Positions 24,691 to 38,073 are shown, numbered from the stretch's first letter. The stretch is 64,000 nt of DNA from Tamarix chinensis (GCA_030549775.1 CM060174.1:7569391-7633390), one strand, 5' to 3'. Notes: generated by a model not told the origin, from the letters alone. Translations and numbers: made by a program.

Positions 24691-25589
24691 CTATTGGAAA
24701 AAAGTAACAAGCAAGGAAGAAGCAAAAACATTATGTGATGTGTCAACAGATTGTGTAATTGATTGCACAGTATTGGTATATGCTTAAGAAGATGAATATA
24801 AAGATAATTAAGTTCCATCTTTGAGCTTCTTGAGCATCTTTGTCTCTTCCTTGGAGTTACATTATCCGCGCCAACTTCTTATTACTATCTTCTACAATTC
24901 CTTTGTTTGTATTGTCAATGAAACTCTTAACATTTTTGTAAACTTTCATCGCTATAGATTAATTATTTATACATGTTTATTCTATTATGTAAATAGTATA
25001 AAATTTTGCATAACTTTTTTTAGGTATCATGGTAGATTACTATTTTTCCAAGCATTCATGCATGGTGTTTCTAGTATATCTTCCTCGATTCTTTATTTCT
25101 TATTTATTATCATTAGATACTAAAAACCAACATATAGTCAATTTTCTCACATATGCATTATTATACTGCTCAATATCTCACTAGTTCCATGTTTTCTAGG
25201 TTAGATGTTAGTCATCTTCATGATTATACTCTAAATTTTCTAAATATCTTGCTTAAGTTCTCAATGTCAAAGCTTACTTAGGTCAATTTGCTAATTTTAT
25301 TAGGTTTATTAGGAAATATAGACTAATTGATTATTTTGTGGATTTGGTTTTTTAAAAATTAAATTCATCATCTACCATGCTCTTGTCCTTTCTTGAATCA
25401 CACTATAGTGCAAGTGAATTCTCTTTGCATTTCCATATTTCATCTTTGTCCTTTATTGAATCACACTACAATGCAAGTTTTACATATTCCCAAATGTGGT
25501 TGATAGTAAAAGGGTCCAAATGAAGCATCGCCAGGTAATGAAGGCAGTCCAATAATTATGTGTGTTATACTCCTAGACTATACTAAATA
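24691..25589. other. Intergenic DNA, small direct repeat only
   Basis: No gene is recognised. A short direct repeat, CCTTTCTTGAATCACACTA then CCTTTATTGAATCACACTA, occurs at about 25386 and 25450. This stretch probably includes the 3' flank of the MULE on the minus strand. Confidence 0.35.
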
Positions 25590-27225
25590 TGCAAATAAAT
25601 CCTCAATACAAGATTATTGTGAGCCATCAAATGGCAACGTGCTCTGTAATGAACGTATGTAGCATGAAAATGCTTCCAATCTATGAAACAATGATCAGTA
25701 GCATTTTTCTTGTGTACATGGTTTGAGAGTTGATGTCTTACTAGAATTTGATGCCTCATGCCAAATTATCACAACACAATCATTGTCCATGATTAGGAAA
25801 ATACTTCACAATGGAATTGCATATTATTGCACTTCACATGGTCCACATACCACTTTGTGATAAAATAATAGGTGTAAGACTATTATAAACGCCGAGGTAA
25901 GGCATCGATATTACCTATGCAATATCCATCTAAATAAAAATATCAATATGAGAATAAGTTGTCTATATAAAATAATAAATACAATACAAAAACTAACTTC
26001 AATTAAAGAATCTAGTTTATCTTTGAAGTAGCCCAATAACCTTTGAGGATTATAGACCCTAATTTTTACTCTAATACGTCTACATAGCTCAATCATACAC
26101 ATGTCTCAATCAACAATTTTTGATACCACATCAAGAGCTATCAAGTAATAACTATTAATTTCAAAGTATTGCCTATTTATATGAGGTATACGTCATTCAG
26201 GACGATCTCTAACGTCCTTACTAATTTGTATTCTATTGGAGGGAAAGAGATTTGGGAATCCCCAATACTTATTATCTCTCGAGACCAAAACTGCAAGGAG
26301 GCAGTTGCAAGTTAAACTACGAAGTTATAATAATTTATAACTTAGATTGATGATCTTAAATTATTTATACCTATAGGAGAATCAAACAACCATCGACGCT
26401 TTTATTCCTTTAGCATAAGGCTCTACAAAGACCCATATACAAGTAGGATAATCTAGATGCTTGTATATCATTTGGTTATTATTAAGGTATTGCAAAAAGA
26501 AACACGACACAAAACAACGTTGTTTAGCTGGAAATAAAATCTTCCCCATGAAAAAAAAGGTACCATGCCTTAGTATAGTGTATCACATCTTCATTGGTAG
26601 GATAATCTTGCAATAAGTTAAAAGCATTACACAACCAATCAAAATATGTAATGACTTGCTTTAAGTTTATCATCTAGTGGATCCCAATCCAACACTCTTG
26701 CACGAATGTCATAGTGAATTGTTTACTCATGCCTAGCTATATATGAACCAAAAGCAAGTAATCCTAGAATGATAGAAATATCTCATAATGTGATACTGAT
26801 CTCACATGTTGACAAATGGAAGCTATGTGTCTTAAGATGCCATCGCTCCACTAATGTCATAATGCGCTAACTATTAAGCTGCATATGGTGTATGCTTATT
26901 AATCCTGGGAACTCCCATAATACAATGTTTCTATGTGATAAACGATGTGGCAGCCACATATCTCCAAGATAACACTACCACTTCAATGTCTCATGCAAGT
27001 CCTATAATGTAAGAAGCATGGATTTTATGAAAAAAAAAACATACAAGTAAAGTATAAAAAATAAAACTAAAAATAGTAAATATATAAAATTTCAAACCTG
27101 CTAAACCATATGGCTCCATACCAAGTGAGGAAACAATAAAAAAACTATTAAAAATATCACCATAAAAATGATGAGATTCATTTTTAAAAATGACTTCATT
27201 AAATAATAAATACATTAAATGAACT
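25590..27225 (-). pseudogene. Plant mobile domain (PMD, MAIN-like) pseudogene
   Basis: Read on the minus strand, the region gives in order: GMEPYGLAGL (near 27120); after a likely intron LHETLKW; then MQLNS-RIMTLVERW followed by HLKTHSFHLSTCEISITL and DISIILGLLAFG (about 26760-26890). This is the typical PMD core ending ALVERWRPETHTFHLP...GEMTVTLQDVALLLGLP. Further on are YPTNEDVIHYTKAWYLFF and GKILFPAK (26530-26620), and the C-terminal pattern QFGMRHQI...DWKHFHATYVHYRARC (25600-25770). The frame is broken by stops and shifts, so it is not functional. PMD proteins occur as host genes (MAIN/MAIL) and as transposon passengers; here it lies directly downstream of a mudrA pseudogene on the same strand, which favours a transposon-carried copy. 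Confidence 0.7.
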
Positions 27226-29509
27226 TACTACAAAAAAATCATATAACAAATACTAGAGAACAAAGTTACTTTACTAACATCCATTTATCAACATGTTAAG
27301 TCTTACATTTAAAATGTTTAATAAATGACAATAAAATAAATTATGAAAATAATATTTTAATGAAGGCTATAAGCGTAGAAGTCTAGAACATTGTCGATGG
27401 GATTATGTGAAGCACTTGCATTGATTTAGGCATCTTATATTCTCTTACCATATTATCTTCAACTATTATGTCCATTTCCCCCCGTATATTGTGCATCTTT
27501 GCACCATTTTCCCTTATTCCCTATCCATGTCATTAGGCATCCTTCATCTTTTGTGCCTGCCTTTACCCTTTAGCTAAGCCTTGTTTTGGTATCATGGTAG
27601 GCCTAACATAAGGCTCCTAATAACCTTCATCATGGACTGCATGGAATACCTATTCATAACTCTTTAACCAATTTTTTTGTCTTATGCCATGTTCTTGGAA
27701 ACCTTATTCCATCGATGCCTTGATTTACACAACTCACCAATATATGAGAGAAAGGAATCTTATATAATTTACATTTATGGCAAGAACTAGCTTTCTCTTA
27801 TATATTGATACTTGTTTTTAACCTCCTTTGTTATAACCTGCACTTAATGAATGATGTATAGCTTCCATGTCAAATTACTACTGTTCAATATCATATGTTA
27901 CAACCCGATGGTAATAATCTTTCCCTTGATCCTTTAGAAACACTAGTTGTAATGCCCCCAAAATTCACTACAAAAAAAAATTATTTTATTTAAAAATTAA
28001 CATAAGCAAAAACTGTAAATTTTGGGAATATTACTTTCACACTTAGTACCAGATCGGTTTTCTCCTACCGTTTAAGTACCAAGTGCTAAGGCTAAAGGAA
28101 CATAATATAATTTATACAAATTCAGCTTCTATTTAAATCAAAGTAGCATGTTAAAGATATTGCAAAAGATATAAACCCATTATTAGTGGTTACAAGAGTA
28201 AAATCATTTAACAAGGAAATTAGAAAGGTGGAAAGAGAAACCCTAAAATCTTCCCAGACAATCCTTACACTCTTACCAGATAACAGATTGAATAACATCT
28301 GCAAGGGACACTGTCCATTGAATAGGAAGGGGACCACAAACAAAACCCTTCAGTACTATGGTATTGAGTAATCCTTTATACCAAACTGAAAGGTAGAGTC
28401 GCATGCAACACACCATACTCAAACAAATGTAAAGACAATATCATACACAAGCATAGAGATAATCACGTCAACATAAAAGCCAAAACACAAAGTAGCACAA
28501 CATATAATAGGAAATGAATAACAAAAGGCCCATTTACTTAGCAATTGCATTACTTACCAAGAGAGAGACGGGCACCAAGGCCAAACTTATACTATAAGAA
28601 TGGATCATAAAGGTGAAGTCAATACTTTTGGTCTCAAGCCATTAATTAAATATTATTCAACATCATCTCTCGAACTATATCCATATGAGTATGGGAACCC
28701 CACTATTATAGCCGGTGCATTGAAAACACCCAGGGTAGAACACACCTAGCCACTATTATTCGCCGATGGATTGGTCTCCAAGGCACCCTACACTTGGCCA
28801 CTATTCTCGCCGGTGGATCAATCTGACCCCAACTCACAAGGTGTTATATAAGTGATTAGTATCTTCCCATAATTTATTAACATCCAAGTTTGGTTTATTG
28901 AGCTCGAGATCCCCAACTATTATAGTCGGTGGATTGGAAACACCCACAACAAAATGCACCTAGCCACTATTATTTGCCGGTGAATCGGTCTCCAGGGCAC
29001 TCTGTATCTGGCCACTATTTTTACTAGTGGATCAGTCTGAGCCCAGCTCCATAATCTTTCACTTTACATGATTAGTATTTTCCATTTAATTAACATAAAG
29101 GGTCCATTTATTTAACTCGAGGGAGAGGTCATGAACCCGGAGACACAAGGGTATACCGGTCATAGAATCAAGTAGTCTATATCAAGGATCATGACACACA
29201 TAAAACTCTAACATGTATTTCTAACATATCCAACACACATTTCCATGCATAATTAACAATCCAAGCACCTCTTACATGATTATGAAATAACCAACATATC
29301 ATACCCGCAATTACCCACTCAACCTTATATCATGCATTATCCTTATGATATTTACCGATTTACTGAAATACTCTTATCCTTATAATATACATGATTATGC
29401 TTAAACAAGTGTTATTAAGGACATAAACTCTTATTCTATTATTTAATATCCCTTATGTCTTATTATGGAGGCTTATTTAATCCTTTGGCATGTTATATGC
29501 AATTTACCG

Positions 29510-30430
29510 ATTTACCCCTTCATACTTACAAAATTACTAAAATGCCCCTTTTGTTTGTAAAGTTACCAAGTTACCCTTCCATTTGGTTAAATTAACAAAT
29601 TACCCTTCAGGTTTATTAAATTACCAAATTACCCCTCATACTTGTTACATTTACCAAATTGCCCTTTTGGTTAGTTAAATTACCAAATTACCCTTTATAC
29701 TTATTAAAATTACCAAATTACTCTTTTGGTCAGTTAAATTACCAAATTACCTTTCATACTTATAAAAATTACCAAGTTGTCCTTTTGGTTAGTTGAAATA
29801 CCAAATTTCCTTTCATACTTATTAAAATTACCAAATTGCCCTTTAGGTTAGTTAAATTACCAAATTGCCCTTCATACTTATTAAAATTACCAAATTACCC
29901 TTCAGGTTTATTAAATTACCAAATTACTCTTCATACTTGTTAAAATTACCAAATTGCCCTTTTGGTTAGTTAAATTTTCAAATTACCCTGCATACTTATT
30001 AAAATTTTTAAATTTCCCTTTGGGTTAGTTAAATTACCAAATTTCCCTTTTTCGTTCCAAATTATGAAAATACCCCTCTTACCTACTAAATTACCATTTT
30101 ACCCCTTTTACTCACAAAATTACCAAGTTACCCTTCCTTTATGCCAAATTATCAAAATACCCTTCTTACTGGTTAAATTACCATTTTACCCTCTTACTCA
30201 CTAAATTACCAAGTTACTCTTCCTTTATGCCAAATTACCAAAACACCATTCTTACTTATTAATTTACCACTTTACCCCTTTTACTCACTAAATTAACAAG
30301 TTATCCCCTTTTCCATGTAAACTTACTAAAATGTCCTCCTTACTTATTAAATTATCATATTACCCCTTTTTTTCTTATAAATTACCAACTCGCCCTTATT
30401 ATGCCAAATTTACTAAAATACCCTTACCAT
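29510..30430. repeat. AAATTACCAAATTACCC minisatellite
   Basis: About 920 bp built from diverged copies of TTACCAAATTACCCTT alternating with CATACTTATTAAAA or TTGGTTAGTTAAA. Together they form a loose unit of about 58-60 bp, itself made of two halves of about 30 bp. It lies wholly inside the solo LTR 27949-32594. The right third is more degraded. Confidence 0.8.
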
Positions 30431-31079
30431 ATAAAACATTAGCATCCATGGTCAATATACATCATCTAACACCACCAACTATTCTTATTTATTATTAATA
30501 CTCATTAGCACCTACCATATATATACTTATTTAGGCCACACCTTTTGTACAAGAAAAATTACCAAAATGCCCCTAGTGCTCATATTAACATTATCTATGC
30601 TATAAATGACCACATTAGCTTATCATATCATATACTTGTATTTAACATTATCGTTAATAATAAGGCTCATTCTTAACTATCATTTGTACACATGACACAT
30701 AGATTAACATGTTTTTCATTTCAACAACCAACCTATGCTACAAATCATAATATACTTAACATCATACAACATGCACATAAACATATGTAAAACCCCAATG
30801 TGATAGCATATGTATATCCATATATTTTAGTAGGGTATAATGGGTAACTTATTTCAGCAACAAATAAACTTTATCAATATCCTGGTTAAAAGTCTAAGCT
30901 TTGATTAGTAAAAATTTGTACCTAAAAATAATATCAAAACTAACATATTAGTGGTAGAAAGTTAAAAGAATAATTTCTTATCCAAAAGCTTAATTAATGC
31001 ATATTAATACTAAATATTTTTATACCTCAAAAAGTAACCATACTTGCTTAATAAAATTAGTAGGGCTCACGCTGCATGC

Positions 31080-32290
31080 ACAGGTTGAAGGGGAATTAAA
31101 GGTCGAAGAAGGGGATGGGAGAAAGGAGGAAAGGTTGGTTCGAGTGAGGGTTTGGGGGCTTGGTTGAGGGCTTATGGAGGGGAGTGAGGGTGGTGGTTGG
31201 GTGCAAGGAGGGATTAAGGGTGCAGGTGGTGGTCGGGGTCAAAAACTAAAGGTTGGTGGCTACAAGGTTAGGAAGATGGGGCAAATGAAGGGAGGAGATG
31301 AAGAAGAATAAGGAAGGGAAAGAAGAGAAGAAGGGAGGGGGATACAGGGGAATTTTAGCCAAGGAGAGGAAGGGGTTGTATAGGAGGTGTCAGGGAGTTG
31401 ATGGATGGTTGTAGCGGCGATGGAAGAGGGGGAATGGACGATGTAAGGTGGAGATCAAGAAGGGGAAAGAAAATAGAAAGGAGGGGAAGGATGGCAACAG
31501 GGGTGGGGGTGGTTGTTGGGTGGTGCAGGGACGTAGTAGGGGATGCTAGGAGATTGTTGTGGTCGTTGGTTGGGCGGTGGTTGGAGGTAGCGAAGCAAAA
31601 TTAGGGGAGGATGAGAAGAAGGGAGAAAAGGGGGATCGATAGAGGGAGAAGGAGAGCTCAAGTAAGGGAGAAGAAGAAAATAAGAAGGAGAGGAGGCATG
31701 TCTGGTTAGGTTAAGTGGAGGGTGAAGGGGTTGTAGGCACATGGCCTGTAGTGGTAGGGAGGAGAATAAAAAAAGAGGGAAAGGAGGGCTTGTAGGGGAG
31801 AGGTGCAGGGGTATGTGTGGCAAAAAATGGAAGGAAAATCACAAGGGAGAGAGGGAGAGTGTAGGGTAGAGGAGGGGGAAGGTTGCAGGCAGGTGCATAG
31901 GGCATGGCTTTGCCGGTCAAGGAAGGAAGGAAGAGGGAAGAAGAAGAAGAAGAAAAGAAAGAAGGCAGGCCAACCAAGCGGGGGAGAAAAGAGGATATGT
32001 GTCGGCCTTGCGCACGAGGGAGAGGGGGAAAAATGGATGGTTGGGCTGGCCCAACTAGGGAAGGAAAGGAGAGAAGAAAAAAAAGAAGAAGAAGGGAGGC
32101 GAGCTGGGCGATGCAGGGAGGAGAAAAGGAAGAGGAGGGTCGTAGCATAGCGAGGAGGAAAAAGAGAAGTAGGTTGGGTGGGCGAAGGAGGAAGAAAAGA
32201 TGACAAGGAAAAAGAAGGAAAAGAAAAAGGAAGGAAAAAGGAGAAAGAAAAAAAAAAGGAAAAGGGAAAAGGAAGAAGAGGAAAATAAAA
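31080..32290. repeat. Purine-rich (G/A) block of the LTR family
   Basis: The plus strand is overwhelmingly G and A for 1.2 kb, mostly GGAGG, GAAGA and GGGTGG motifs, with lone TTGG and GTGG interruptions. Opposite frames encode long Ser/Pro/Phe-rich translations that are by-products of composition. Similar blocks occur at 52190-53320, 53588-54190 and, on the other strand, 59580-60640. Confidence 0.75.
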
Positions 32291-34228
32291 ATAAAATAAT
32301 TTTTGGAATAAGGTTATCTAATTATTTATATGGACAAATTAATTTAATATATTAATTTATTTAAAATTTAATAAGGTAATTTTAGTAAAATATGGGTTTG
32401 AAAATTTATTTAAATAAAATAAGTATGATAGAATAATAAAATATTTATTTTAATTTATTATATAATCATATCCATTTTTATACACCCAAAGGTCTAAAAA
32501 ATAATTAATTTAATTAATTTAAAAATTAAATTATCTCAAATAAAGATTAATTATTAAATTTTAGGTTTTTAAATTTTGGGGTATTGCACTAGTTTGATTT
32601 TAGGGGTAAAATGTTTATTTAACTCATGTAACCATCCACTTAATCCTTTATGCTGAAAAAAAAAATTGTTTACCCAATAAAAGGTCACTTGTACAAGGGT
32701 AGTAATGGGTAATTACCTTGCATATTTTTAGGCACTATTTAATGACTCCAGGAAATTTTTGGTTATCACTCCAAAATGCATACCATCATTGTGTGCCAAT
32801 GTTCATATTTGGGGGGTCTAACTTATTAAGCCATTTGTATGCTATCTTGTAGATCTCTTTCAATGAGTCCATCCACATATTCCAGTTTTTTTGGTTGTTG
32901 GTAGGTGCCAATAATCCACAATCTTTAGCCCATAGCTTTGTCATTTTTCATGGTTGTGAATAAATTAGATTTCAAATGGCACAAAATATATTTATGTGTG
33001 GCATGTGGCTCACACCAACCATCACTTTTCATTGCTTAGATTATCCCTTTATTTCTTTTAGAAATGACACAAAATTATATATTGTGCACAACAAGGTATA
33101 AATTATGTTCATGAACCAACCCCAACTATCACCATTCTCCGAATGAACAATGGCAAAAGCAAATGGAAAAATATGATTTTTTGCATTAATACCCACCTTA
33201 ATAAGTAACACACTTGTGTTCATATCGTACAAGTGTGTTACATCTATAGATATCACCAAATGAAACCACTTAAACCCCTCAATTTTTGGCTCAAATTCCC
33301 ATAATACCCTTTCAAACATGACCATATTAAGATCATTAGTTTCCACATTTTCAAACACAACTTCAAAATTAGGATTCACTTTATTAATTTTAGAGAGCCA
33401 TTTTGAAAGTTGAGAAAAAGAATTTATAAAATCTACATGTAATTTATTTATGGCCCTTTGTTTCCCCATCCACGATTAACTATAAGTCACTGTAAATCCC
33501 AAATTTGATTGAATATTTTCAATGATAACTTTCACACTAATAGATAATTGAGCTCTTACTGAGCCTTAAATTTCTTTGGTAATAAAAGTATATGTTAAAT
33601 TGATATGATCGGGATTTAATTTCTCCATAATATACTGATGTGGACCACTATAAGTCATGATCTTTATCCTCCTGTAACAATTATTTATCATATTTGTTCG
33701 AAGCTTCCAAGAATTTCAGTGATCGATAAGTCTTTGTGGTAGCTTTACCAAAAGTGATTAGCATTAGAGATTATACACTAACTCATCTTTAATTGGAAAT
33801 ATTTTACTAACTTCAAAACTTTCTCCAAAGGTTGCAGTTGACACTATCCATTGGGAGTCTACATCGTTAGTAGCATGTTCACCATATTTGGGGTCAATAT
33901 AATTTATATGCGGGAAATTAAACTCTTCTTTCTTGGACTCTATACTTGATTTAGATAAATCTTCTTCTAAAATATCTTCTATGGGATGAGGATAAATTCT
34001 CATATTTGTCTCCTCATATAGGTCATCAAGATCTTCATTTTCAAACATATTCCTCATTTCAACTTCATATGCAACACCATGAGTGTTTAGAGGTCTATTT
34101 ACATTTCCTTCTTCTACACACACACCCATTTCCCTAAAGTCTTGAGTGTCCATGATATCATTAATATGTGCAATGGAATTTTGATGTTGACTTGGTTCAT
34201 AATTAGCATAAGTACTAAAATCTCCCAC

Positions 34229-34847
34229 ATTGTATTACAAAGTAGTGTTTTTCTAATGTGATTGCTTAATGAGAAAAGTCTTGAATGAACCAAATGAGGA
34301 ATGCATGCATTTAAGCTCTTAATGTGTGATCTCTATGGAAATTTATAAAAATAAAAATAAAAACAATCTTTACTAAATCCACTAACATTTTCAAGGACCT
34401 GTCACTATCTATAGGGATGAAAAGGCCTCTCTCCATTATCTCATTACGATATATCCCAAATATTTTAAATAATTATATATATCTCGGACGATTTGTCCAT
34501 AGATGCATCATTTTCATCAATTCACTAAATATAACGGACAATGAAATAATTGTAACTTTACTGGGGTTTCCTTATTATGTAAATTTCCTAAAATTATATT
34601 ATTGCCTTCCATTCCAATATAGAATTAAAGAAATAACACTTATCCTAAAATTCATATCAAATAGATATTAGTATATAGCTTGCTACACAATGAAAAGTCA
34701 ACATAAAAGTTATCTTAATTGAAGCACATCATATCATCAATACTATCATATACAAAACAATAGAACTCTCACATTCTAACTTTATTTTATCATACCAAAT
34801 GTATTTTAATAAAAACCTTAAGTACACATCATATATACAATATATAT

Positions 34848-34910
<63 letters not shown>

Positions 34911-35740
34911 ACAATCATATAATCAAAGTGACATATATAACAAAATAAAAAAAGTAAGCATGCACCCTAACGCGCGCTAACTAATTAAAAATAAAATTAA
35001 ACATATATGCATTAATTTTCTATAATTTTAAGTTAAACTAAATGGATCATTATATGTCATAATTTTGAAATATATATAATACTAAACTATAATTACTTCA
35101 AGTATGCATAACAAGGTCATTATATATCATCATATTGAAATTTATTAAAATCACCAAACAAATAAACACAATCTAAGCTAACAAATTACAGAAATTTAAG
35201 AAAAATGTATATATATATGTATATATCATAGATAACAAACAATCTAACAAAATGTGGAAATGATAAAAAACATACCTTTAAGTAGAAAGATTTGAAATTT
35301 ATAAATCTAAGTTGTAGATTTGCAATTTATAAGCAAAAAGAAAGAAATTGAAGAGAAGAGTAGAAAATGAAAGAAGAAAAATATGTTGAAGAGGAGTAAA
35401 AGAATAGAGGGAGATTGAACTGTAGAAGGAGATAAAAGGATATTGAAGTCTAATATAAGAGAAGAGGAGGATAATGAACGCGAGAGAGGAGAAGGGGATG
35501 GAGAATAAAATTATGCCGAAAATAAGATTGTCGGCATGAAGGGGGTAGGTTTTAGGTTAAATAGAAACACACCAATTTACCTAGCGTGCTAACTTAACTG
35601 GTGTGTTTTACACTAAAACAAAAAAAAAAGATACTTCATTTGGCTAGGTTGACAAAAACATCCATTTTAGTTACTTTTCTAATGAAAGGGCTAATTTAGT
35701 ATTTTTCAAACCTATTTTTGGCTATTTTGGTCATTGGCTC
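34229..35740 (-). other. Probable 5' leader and terminal region of the MULE
   Basis: Read on the minus strand from the right, this region begins GAGCCAATGACCAAAATAGCC (about 35740), which looks like the terminal sequence of many MULEs. It continues with CACACCAGTTAAGTTAGCACG and then becomes a pyrimidine-rich leader (35340-35520) ending in a plausible splice donor TTAAAG|GTATGT near 35275. That is the layout expected upstream of mudrA. No matching inverted end was found left of the PMD gene, so the element boundary is tentative. The 34230-35270 part is AT-rich and would be an intron or leader. Confidence 0.4.
34852..34900. repeat. (AC)n microsatellite
   Basis: An almost uninterrupted run of about 24 AC dinucleotides, flanked on both sides by TATATACA-type sequence. 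Confidence 0.98.
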
Positions 35741-37125
35741 CATTATCTAGCAAAATCAAATCTTTAGAAATTGTACCCTTGATCCATTGCCAAGTAATGA
35801 AGCTTCAATACTTGTAGGCTATTGCTGTTTTTACCAAAAAAAAACACAATTAGAACAGACTAATTTTGGTGCTCATGTTCCTAAAAAAGTGTAAAGATGT
35901 ATATGGAATAAAAAAATGAAATATGCTTAATAGAAAAATACAAGAGTTTACAAAGCATTTTACCAAGCCTTTAGTTTCATCTCAGAGGGATTCAATATTC
36001 AGTGGGGTTCATTCATGAGTTCCCAACCAAAAATGGTCAAAGTTTTCAATGTCCTAATTCACCAAAAGACTAACTACTAAATAAAGTTCTAGTTAACAAG
36101 CTAAAATGCATAATTGCTGGAGAAAATTGTAAGATACCAAAAAATACTAATCAATTTAGACAAATATCAATGAAAAAAAAAACTAAAACTAGCCAATGAA
36201 AATAAACAAGTTGGTTTTAAAATCAAAAATTCATGGTATATTCTTGACTACAATAAACTACTAGGTTTTAAAATTGAATTGGTACATTCATCAAAAGTTG
36301 AATTAATGTACATAACTATATTTTTTTTGGTTGGTTATCACCAATTCAAATTAGAAAGAGATAAATAATTCATATTAGGTATCAGTAGGATATAGATATC
36401 AAAAGCTTGAGGCATCAAGATCGTATCACCATGATGAAACATAATAGCCATTTAAGAAATCGACACCAAGGAAGAAATAAGAGGGAAAGAGTGAAAAACA
36501 TAACAACAAATAATGATTAAATTGTCATCAACATCCCCATATAGGACAAAAACATACTAACATACACTATCGATCACCTATTGTAGGTCTTCTCCACATT
36601 TCAAGTAAGAACGACCATGGTAAGATGAGGTCAAAAGTAAATGATCAAGTGCACTTAAAAATACAATGTCACTACCATTCTTTTAGCTTCAATTAGCACC
36701 ATAGGTATGGGTGTGTACTAGTTTAAAATCAGACGAAACTGGATGGACTTGGATCAAACCAAACCTCGATTAAGAAATTAATTTTTTTTAAGTAGGGACT
36801 AGAGATTGAACCAAACCGAAATAACTAATCTTGAAATGGTTAGGACCAAAATTACTAAATATTAATAAGATTTTGATTTAAGTTAGAACACCAAACCGGT
36901 CGGACCAAATTGGATAGGACAAAAAAATTACTTCGAAACCAAAACCTAAATAAAAAGTTAGTATACCCATCCAATTTTGGACTGGCACATAAAATAATAA
37001 GTTGGCCCGATCTAAATTTTAGGTGTGGACCAAATTTTGAACACACATAATCATGGGATAAAAAAGGGGGAGGGAAAACATTAGTGGAATCAATCGACAA
37101 CAACTAATGATGGAGGAAATCAATA
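35741..37125. other. Intergenic DNA, nothing recognised
   Basis: AT-rich DNA with no gene. From 36720 to 37030 it contains scattered GACCAAAC and CCAAACCG motifs, similar in flavour to the subterminal DNA of the hAT-like element next door, but no repeat boundary is visible. Confidence 0.4.
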
Positions 37126-37149
37126 GTTATGAATAGAGCCGGAAAAAGT

Positions 37150-37440
37150 TGACCCAACCTGAAAAATCTAACGAACACCGACTCGATCCGTTCGAAATCT
37201 GATCCAACTTTATCTAAAAAATTAGGAGCCCTAAACTTATCCGACCCAATCCGATACATATCTGATATCCGATATTACCTGACAAATCATAAGTCTGAAA
37301 TAAACCCAACCCGACTTAGTAATTACTCAAAGTACGATATAACCTGTAAAACTATAAATACGAAATTACTTGACGCGATCCATCATTTATCTGAAACCCG
37401 ATAATACCCGAAAAATTATAAATCTATAAAAATTCAACTC
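37150..37440. repeat. Left subterminal CCGA-rich repeats of the hAT-like element
   Basis: Repeated short motifs such as CGACTCGATCCG, CCGACCCAATCCG, TCTGATATCCGATATTACC and AACCCGATAATACCCG. They correspond to the motifs near the right end at 41730-42010. Confidence 0.6.
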
Positions 37441-37977
37441 GATACTACCTGAATATTAACATTAACTCATTACTCAAAGTTTTCAAAACTTCATAAAACA
37501 TAAAATAATTTAGATGTGTAACTAGTCCATATTAGTACTCACATCAAAATCTAGAAATAATATTATGTACAATATTCCATACTAGTACTTACATCAAAAT
37601 CTACAAATAATATACTTTCTTAAAATTTATATCACTTTTTATGTATATACAAGTACAATATCCATTGATACCAATATTGAAGTATAGAAATAAAAGTGGA
37701 GGAAAAAAAACTCTATTATATCATCAAAATATTAGTTCAATTCCATGTAGTACCATAAGATAATAATATTAAAAATATATTCAACACCTTAAACTCAAGT
37801 GAAAAATATAAAATATTTAAAAGACACCATATAAGCACTTAAAAAGCCTCAAAATGTACATTTTCACATCGATAACTCAAAACACAAATATGTAAGCCTC
37901 AAAAGACACAATATAAGTACATCAAGTACTTATTTAACCCAATACACAAATATGAAGGCCTTAAAAAGCACCATAAG

Positions 37978-37978
<1 letters not shown>

Positions 37979-38062
<84 letters not shown>

Positions 38063-38073
38063 TGATGATGATG
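37979..38073. repeat. (ATA)n then (GAT)n microsatellite
   Basis: About 27 copies of the AAT/ATA trinucleotide followed by four GAT units. Frames through it encode long isoleucine runs, which are artefacts. Confidence 0.98.

Larger units (their letters stand above)
27949..32594 (-). mobile_element. Solo LTR (4.6 kb) inserted in the mudrA pseudogene
   Basis: The ends read TGTAATGCCCCCAAAATT on the left and AAATTTTGGGGTATTGCA on the right; they are TG/CA termini and also near inverted repeats. CTAGT occurs immediately before (27944-27948) and after (32595-32599), a perfect 5-bp target duplication. Read in reverse, the left end carries the family signature GGTACTAAGTGTGAAAGTAATATTCCC, about 80 bp from the terminus, so the element points left. 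No gag or pol is present. Its interior holds a minisatellite and a 1.2-kb purine-rich block. The mudrA reading frame matches up again across the insertion, which supports the exact ends. Confidence 0.8.
27480..34228 (-). pseudogene. MULE transposase (mudrA-type), split by a solo LTR
   Basis: On the minus strand, an acidic N-terminal part (33764-34228, 154 codons, with SQWIVSTATFGESFEV) leads through broken sequence (IMTYSGPHQYIMEKLNPDH; QLSISVKVIIENIQSNLGFT) into a 142-codon core at 33041-33469. The core carries the MULE catalytic-domain pattern SIDVTHLY...LLIKVGINAKNHIFPFAFAIV-HSENGDSWGWFMN. Next come QKNWNMWMDSLKEIYKIAYKWLNKLDP (about 32850-32900) and FLESLNSA then LPITTLVQVTFYWVN (32650-32760). 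At 32600 the frame is cut by the solo LTR 27949-32594; it resumes at 27943 with FLKDQGKDYYHRVV. A worn SWIM zinc finger follows (CHKCKLYKIPFSHILVSC, 27730-27787, second cysteine replaced by phenylalanine), then a proline/basic tail (RPTMIPKQGLAKG). Multiple stops make it non-functional. Confidence 0.82.

Noticed and set aside
29510..30430. CRISPR-like appearance of alternating repeats and spacers
   Set aside because: The units are diverged and the between-unit sequence is itself repeated; this is a plant minisatellite.
31455..32206. Overlapping open frames on both strands, up to 166 codons, rich in Ser/Pro/Phe or Arg/Glu/Gly
   Set aside because: They arise from the purine-rich block of the solo LTR, overlap in several frames and show no domain; the lack of stops follows from base composition.
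25500..35800. Similar sequences GCCAGGTAATGAAG and GCCAAGTAATGAAG at about 25527 and 35790 as MULE ends
   Set aside because: They are in direct, not inverted, orientation and too short to define MULE termini.
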